Below, piece by piece: positions 58,730 to 64,000 of a stretch of 64,000 nucleotides of DNA. The stretch is from contig JAPNXP010000013.1 of assembly GCA_028753945.1 (NCBI GenBank), positions 1,550,001 to 1,614,000 on the forward strand. Direction: 5' to 3'. The notes under the pieces were generated by a model. It did not search any database and was not told the DNA's origin. It worked only from the letters and a program-made list of their open reading frames with translations. How positions within the stretch are numbered: the first letter of the stretch is position 1; each line of letters starts with the position of its first letter. This stretch comes from Hexactinellida sp. DTS-2022. Taxonomy: Eukaryota; Porifera; Hexactinellida. A program made the translations under genes and the position numbers.

Positions 58730-60345
58730 CACTGAAAAACATTTTCGTTTGTGCTAAACACTTTGATCCTGATGATATCATTGACACACAAACTTATCTT
58801 GACATGATCGACAAACGAAGAAGTTACGACCAATAACAGCTACATTGAAGAAAGGCGCAGTACCTAATACCTTCCTGGTGGCCCTGATCGTCTTAATGAT
58901 CACACTATCAAGTATCAGCAGCTTGATAGAAACAAAAAGGAGCATGATTTGCAGATCCGAGTATGTCAAGTTGTGCTAAATGTAAAAGTTTGTATTTTAA
59001 CATGTTATATGTTATTGTATATTATAGGAAATGAAACAGTGTTGGCTTGTACGAAGAAGAACAGAGAAAATTCACTGTCTCTGCACTAGATGACATAATC
59101 ACTAAATCATCTCACATTAAGATCCGAAAGGATGGATTTTTGGCACCTTGATGCCACATTTATATTGTCAATCTGACATCAAATACTGTAGTGATTTCAG
59201 TCCAAAAGATTATTACTATTGACAAGTTTCTTCAAGTTAAAGTGTTATAATTGTGGAACCCTTGCGAATCTCTCAAATTGCTGAATGTTTGAAAACCGAT
59301 AAATATGGACATTGATTGATTAATCAACTCTAGGAAGGGAGTTGTCTCAAGGATTGAGATTCTTGCCACATATACATAATGATGCCAGATTTAATTGAAT
59401 GTCTACTCTAGTTCGTTGGTTAGAGTCTGGGGAAGCTTGCCAGTTTATGAGGAAATTAACAGTTCAAACCTTCACGAGTTTTCACCATTCAAGTATTGCA
59501 CTGCCTAAACTTTTAAAATATTGACCGGCGAATGTTGAAATACAGTCGAAATCGAGGTTTTTTTGCCCCCCTAAATGCATGGAAAAAGAGGGAAAAAAAG
59601 AGGGAAAATTAACATTGTACAGTGCTATGAGATTATGAAGAAACATGGAGAAGCAAGGAAGTAAAATAACCCGGGTGGCAAAAAAAAACCGATTTCGACT
59701 GTACCTAAGTATTGTCATCATTTAAACAATTGATCTTATTGAACACCATTTTGGATTATACAAACAGATGTAAAACTACAATGTATTAGTTAATCAAGTC
59801 CTGGAAATTTGGGGGGCACTTAAACAAACAGTCTAATATTCTCCAGTAGTATAATGGGAAAGATTATGTCCATAAAGATAGAGATTCGTTTACGGAATTT
59901 AGCAGCAGCTTCGAAACCCATCAAGATGATCTTTATCGCAGCCATCCTGAGAATTTTGTTTTCACACATTTTGTGTATGTGAGCACTCTTGAAGTTTTTT
60001 TTCTGAATTCATTCACAAGACAAACCTATAGATTTTATCGTAGGATATGCTGCCTTTCTTATTAAAGAAATTGTCTAAACTCTCAGATTTGTACCCTGAT
60101 TGTTGTTCTGTACTCTCTGAAAATGGAAATTTAAGACCCGGATTTTAACTTTTGCCTTGATTGGCCTTTTTGATCGTGGCAGCTTAAAATGGACCTTCCA
60201 ATTACGTGCTAAATGTGGTGTTTACACCTTGGAAAGTGTTTACAATTATGTTTACTTTCGGATTCAAGCAACCCCTTCTCCTAAAATCGATGGTGAAAAG
60301 TGCGAAGACTTCGTTGATGAGTGTCTAGATTGCTTAGTACAGTAG
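58730..60345 (+). pseudogene. P-type THAP transposase remnants (P3)
   Basis: Pieces in P2 order and different frames. VCAKHFDPDDIID near 58750 is the second half of a THAP finger; its first half was not found. TATLKKGAVPNTF near 58840 corresponds to the LKEGAVPGT tail of P2. TVQTFTSFHHSSIALPKL near 59460 corresponds to P2 KQTFTSLKHACLVLPQI. EHHFGLYKQM near 59745 matches P2 EHHFGLYRMM. LFDRGSLKW near 60163 matches LSDRGALKY, in a 62-codon frame ending at 60345. The catalytic core (DEF/IDN blocks) was not recognised. Many stops; not functional. Confidence 0.72.
59543..59701. repeat. TA-flanked MITE inside P3
   Basis: The inverted ends CAGTCGAAATCGAGGTTTTT and AAACCGATTTCGACTG have TA at 59541-59542 and 59702-59703. 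It is 159 bp of Tc1/mariner-like form, inserted between the TFTSF and EHHFG pieces of the P3 transposase. Confidence 0.85.
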
Positions 60346-61157
60346 GAAAATCAATTTATTACTTTATATTTCAACAACAGTAGCCAATTGTTACTTAACA
60401 GCAACACGGCAAAGAACCATAATGTACCTACTACCTGCCCCAAAGAAACTCCTAATAAATTCCTCTAAATATTTGCTTAGTTTTCATAATTCTATTAGCT
60501 AGTTTGCATGTAATAATATACTCGAGCTTGAATTTATGTTGGGAGACAACTATGGACCGTATATAATACTTTGATTTGTGTAGTTGATATAACGAGTCTA
60601 CTATTAATCTGGTAATTGGTTACAGTTAGAAAAATATACCCGCCTTTATCTTATCCCTGGTCCAAAGCTGTAAAATGCCCTGTATATAGTTTCCTATGTT
60701 TATCTTATTGTTAAGTATGTTGCAGACTTGTATATCCTACATAATATGTACATCATTGAACAAGCCAGTATTTCGACTCGTGGACTATGCCTACGGATAA
60801 GGCGTACCTCGGTTAGTACGTACTTTATATTGTTTCCCATTGTGGTACGTCTTAGCCAAGTTCTACTTTACATGTTCGATTAAATTCACATAATTAATTC
60901 TCATAGAGTGTAAACTTTTTCAGAATAAAGGAATGTCCACGCTTATCAAAACACAGTGGAAAGTCACGGGAATAAGAGTCAATATTTAATAGTTTAAACT
61001 AATGAAAATGCGAACTTTGGAACAAGAGCATTCTAGAAACGAGAAAACTGAATCCAATAGATGCTAAAATCGATTTATTAGACACTTTGATAAATTCTTA
61101 TGAATTGACGTAGTAGTATTTTGTGGTCAAATTCCACTCCTGGTCTCTTATTTCTTA

Positions 61158-61745
61158 CTAGCGAACTTCGCTTGCTAGGTCGCTTTGCGGCAGAACACAA
61201 CCACACACCAATCGCTTCGCGGTTGGTGTGTGATTTATATACTCCTGAAATTGATTATAAAGCGTAAATAGTCCTAAAATAGTAGAATTTAACAATGTTA
61301 AATTTTGTGATTACGTCATCATGCGATAATGAGTGAGCATAGTGGAAATCTGGTTTGATCAACGTGTCCGCATCATTAATGTCCATGTTCTATTAAATTT
61401 TCAGATTTCTATCTCTTTGAGGGCGGGAATTATGTGCGATTAAGTGAATTTTCATACTTCTTGAGATGTGACAATTACGTCATAACTTGTCGAGGTGTGA
61501 TAATCTTTTAGTGGAAACCTCAATTTTTTCGCGGGTGCCAAAAGTTACCCCTATATGCCAAAAATCACATTTGGAAACCGTCCACTTTCTTCACCAACTA
61601 GGAACATACAAACAAATACATATATTTCTATCCGCACAACATAAAGGTTTGTGTTTTAATACCACGATCTCTTCGGTCTCGGACGCTTCGCGACGGATCA
61701 CTCTCTCACAAAAGTCGCTTCGCGACTTTTCTTCGTCCTTATTAG
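61158..61745 (+). repeat. R1, plus copy with tail hairpins
   Basis: 61158-61660 matches 45598-46120, including the ACACACCAATCGC-TTC-GCGGTTGGTGTGT stem. It continues into GACGCTTCGCGACGG and the perfect stem AAAAGTCGCTTCGCGACTTTT at about 61710-61730. The open frame here is not shared by the other copies. 61746-62689 has no gene; an (AATT)n run lies at 61868-61900. Confidence 0.7.
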
Positions 61746-62689
61746 ACACTCCGCAACACAATTAATTAACGGCGCATGGCGGCCTTACTCTCTCAAATAT
61801 CACTAATATAAAATAAGTTAAACGTGTGACTTGTAAATTACACGTACTCAAGGGACCCAAGTACTATGTCAACTAATTAATTAATTAATTAATTAATGTT
61901 AATAACTAACCCAGGATTTACTGCATAGTAGATTGTTTGATTATTATTTAATTTGCTGCATCATCAATATGTAATTTATTATGCAGAAGATATAGGTATA
62001 GTAAATAGTTGAATTACTTTGATAGTAATATTATGCATACTTATGTGATTGACGCAAGAAAATAATACATCAATCACCAATAAACTGATGGAATCTAAAC
62101 TGGATTATTCAAATCTGCAATTTCGGGAATTAACACTTTCACTTTGCTATACCTGTGTTGGTACGATACACTATTTATGGATGACTAGTGTAGGTACTGA
62201 TTAATTAACTGTGTCACAATCAGAAGAAAAATGAGAATTCGTGAACTGCTATCAGGTGTAGAAATTTAGTATACGTCTAATGCTTTGAAATTTCTACAGT
62301 ACGGAGCAAAATTGGGAAGCTAGGACAAAATATCTGTTTTTCCCAACTGTGACGTAATAATCCCGTATTTTGTTTCAAAAACCAATAGATCTTTGTCGCA
62401 CTCGCAGTACGGGCTGACTGAATAGTGGAATCTAGGGTGACTGAATGGTGGAATCTAGTGGAATTTGATTAAATTGTTAAACACTACTTATATGCTATAA
62501 ACTTTGTGTGTATCATATTACGTTAATTTTCGCCCATGTAAAATTGTTTGCAACGATTAAACTAGTGTTGTTTCAAATTCTGAATATATTCTGATTAGTA
62601 AAATAATATTCAGGTAATACTCAATTTCCAATTGCTTAATCTTACCATTCGTAAACATCAATAATTCGCGTTTCCTGAACACGATGATT

Positions 62690-62905
62690 CGCGATACTGA
62701 CTCGATGACTCGCGAGTCCTGACTCGAGTCCCCGAGTCAATTGACTCGTGACAAAATTCGATGACTCGATTCACCAAGTCAATCGACTCGTGACAAATTT
62801 CGACGACTCGAGTCACCGTGTCAATTGACTCGTGACAATTTTCGGTTACTCGATGACTCGCTATGACTCGCGAGTCATCGACTCAATCAAGTGACTCGTG
62901 AGAAG
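62690..62905. repeat. TGACTCG repeat array
   Basis: About twenty GACTCG / CGAGTC words. They are organised around three near-direct repeats of about 60 bp with TCAATTGACTCGTGACAAA and CGACTCGAGTCACC, many forming CGAGTC/GACTCG palindromes. It lies immediately left of R2 and is absent from the other R2 copy at 7053. Confidence 0.75.
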
Positions 62906-63507
62906 CCCTGGTTTATATTTATGCCCATTGTTGATATTTTACTCAATTGACTAATTTCCCTTCTATTTGACACAAGCAATTATTTAACATAATTTAAATT
63001 CATATCGCTTATATTTTAACAGATACTAGTGGCTACGGATTAAAAATATTTCAGAAGAGCGTATGGAGGCATATAACAAATATATTAGGCGATTTCGTCA
63101 AAATTAAGCTCGCAAGACGTCATTTGAACAGAATGTGCATGATATATATTAGTCCGTATATTTTGTAATAGCTACCATGTACTGGTCGAAAATTGTTTCA
63201 TGGTTACACAGATGAATTCAGATTTACAAACAACATCCTAAATACTCTATAAAATATTATCAACTTTTGGAAAGTTTCCAAATTACCAAAAATGGATAGT
63301 CTATTCTTTTACTGAGCAATCTTGATTACCCTAACTTTTTGGAACCAGTCAAAAATGTTCATATAATCTACAGTTTTTATTTATTTAGGTTGAACTTTTT
63401 GATGCGGCAATTTTGGGATTATCGAGGGACTTTCGGTTGATCGAAGAGTTCGTTTATTCGAGGTTACAATGTATTTATTTACTGATATATTTCATAATAG
63501 CATCTTA
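62906..63507. repeat. R2, uninterrupted copy (empty P1 site)
   Basis: Continuous match to 7053-7550 followed directly by 13505-13622. It has a single GGTTGAA at 63388-63394 where P1 sits between two copies in the other locus. Confidence 0.85.
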
Positions 63508-63673
63508 CATAGGCGTAACGATTTAAGAAAACATAGGAAATTCAGGGGTGGCGAGTTTCACTTTTAATCTTGAGTTTACACAAACACAATAGCTCTACAT
63601 TTATTAAGTCCCACACATATAAGTAGAATATTGATATTTAGTACTCATGTAAATTCGAAAATATATTTGCCTA

Positions 63674-64000
63674 CTACTGTGCTGCATGGCCAAATATGTC
63701 ATTCCTTTGATTCGTGCTCTGGATGAACGCCCTGATGATAGGAGACACATCCAGCATCCTCGCCACATCCCTATGTGCTGCCAGAACGGAGAAGTTGTTC
63801 AACCTCTGTTTAGTCTGTGAGTTTCGGAGTTATGTGGGTATTCTCCGCAACATACTAAAGGCTCTCTCAGCTGCTCATGTCGTCACAGGTAGGCACACAT
63901 ATATCACACACAACATATGGAGTTGGGCAGCAGAAATTTCAGACTCTTCCTCAGTAAAAGAATTTCTAAGAGTCATTATGTTTGCCTCTTTACTCATACA
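63674..64000 (-). pseudogene. hAT transposase C-terminal dimerisation fragment
   Basis: The minus strand reads, from the window edge, SKEANIMTLRNSFTEEESE, then VTT-stop-AAERAFSMLRRIPT-stop-LRNSQTKQRLNNF, then SVLAAHRDVARMLDVSPIIR, ending at a TAG at 63676-63674. The block Ala-Glu-Arg-Ala-Phe-Ser-x-Leu-Arg-Arg-x-x-Thr ... Leu-Arg ... Arg-Leu-Asn is the conserved hATC dimerisation signature at the C-terminus of hAT transposases and their domesticated relatives. Two in-frame stops show it is dead. The catalytic part would lie beyond the right edge. It could be a source family for the hAT-like MITEs seen here, but no terminus is available to link them. Confidence 0.72.

Larger units (their letters stand above)
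58162..60698 (+). mobile_element. P3: P-superfamily element, strongly decayed
   Basis: The left end CATAGCCTACTATATACAGG is nearly that of P2. The right end, on the minus strand, reads CATAGGAAACTATATACAGG. The 7-bp flanks are only loosely alike (TTCATTA and TTTATCT), so the duplication has decayed. The interior carries scattered transposase pieces related to P2 and a 159-bp MITE. The outermost 500 bp at the left and 350 bp at the right are non-coding. Confidence 0.72.
57988..60868. repeat. Tigger-like MITE split by P3
   Basis: The left part (57988-58161) starts CAGTGCAACTCGCTAAGTAC after TA. The right part (60699-60868) ends GTACGTCTTAGCCAAGTTCTACTTTA. Both contain ACGGATAAG and GGTTAGTACGTACT sub-terminal blocks in mirror order. 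The two parts together would make a MITE of about 344 bp, interrupted by P3. Confidence 0.75.

Overview
This window is AT-rich eukaryotic DNA, almost certainly from an invertebrate animal. It has no operon-like packing. Its few host coding segments are short exons with GT/AG borders separated by kilobases of intron. Most of the recognisable sequence is DNA transposons and their short non-autonomous derivatives (MITEs). Repeat-dense genomes with fibronectin-III receptors and KRBA2-type integrase genes are typical of sponges and cnidarians, but the sequence alone does not settle the phylum.

Host gene: three + strand exons (25535-25730, 31421-31523, 45143-45422) encode fibronectin type III-like and receptor-phosphatase-like ectodomain sequence. 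Their intron phases agree, so they probably belong to one receptor-type gene spanning at least 20 kb. Its introns hold most of the middle of the window, including P-type MITEs, a decayed KRBA2-like integrase gene and a Tigger (pogo) transposon.

Transposons: three P-superfamily elements carry decayed THAP-domain transposase genes. P1 (7551-13504, gene on - strand) has about 270-bp terminal inverted repeats. P2 (19666-23989, + strand) is interrupted by a microsatellite-bearing hAT-type MITE. P3 (58162-60698, + strand) sits inside a Tigger-like MITE. Two more long-TIR MITEs (25767-26548 and 33580-34530) share the CATGGCCTACT terminus. P1, P2 and both MITEs are flanked by 7-bp target duplications. 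An unoccupied relative of the P1 insertion site lies at 62906-63507.

Other coding remnants: a Tigger transposase (37588-38700, -), a KRBA2-like integrase gene (35552-37480, -), a gene ending in an OTU-protease-like domain that lacks the Gly-Asp-Gly-Asn-Cys cysteine (54608-57171, -), a hAT C-terminal dimerisation fragment at the right edge (63674-64000, -), and two coding-like remnants that I cannot name (13930-14560 and 18962-19350, -).

Repeats: two large foldback structures (15713-17514 and 17640-18800), many hAT-like MITEs with 8-bp duplications, TA-flanked Tc1/pogo-like MITEs, a dispersed family with TCGCTTCGCGA-type hairpins, a ~32-bp tandem array, and several clusters of short palindromes. 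No tRNA, rRNA, CRISPR array or bacterial gene was found. The most interesting material is the P-element family, with its consistent 7-bp duplications, its empty site and its internal cluster of GTTAAC palindromes, together with the nested insertions that give relative dates.
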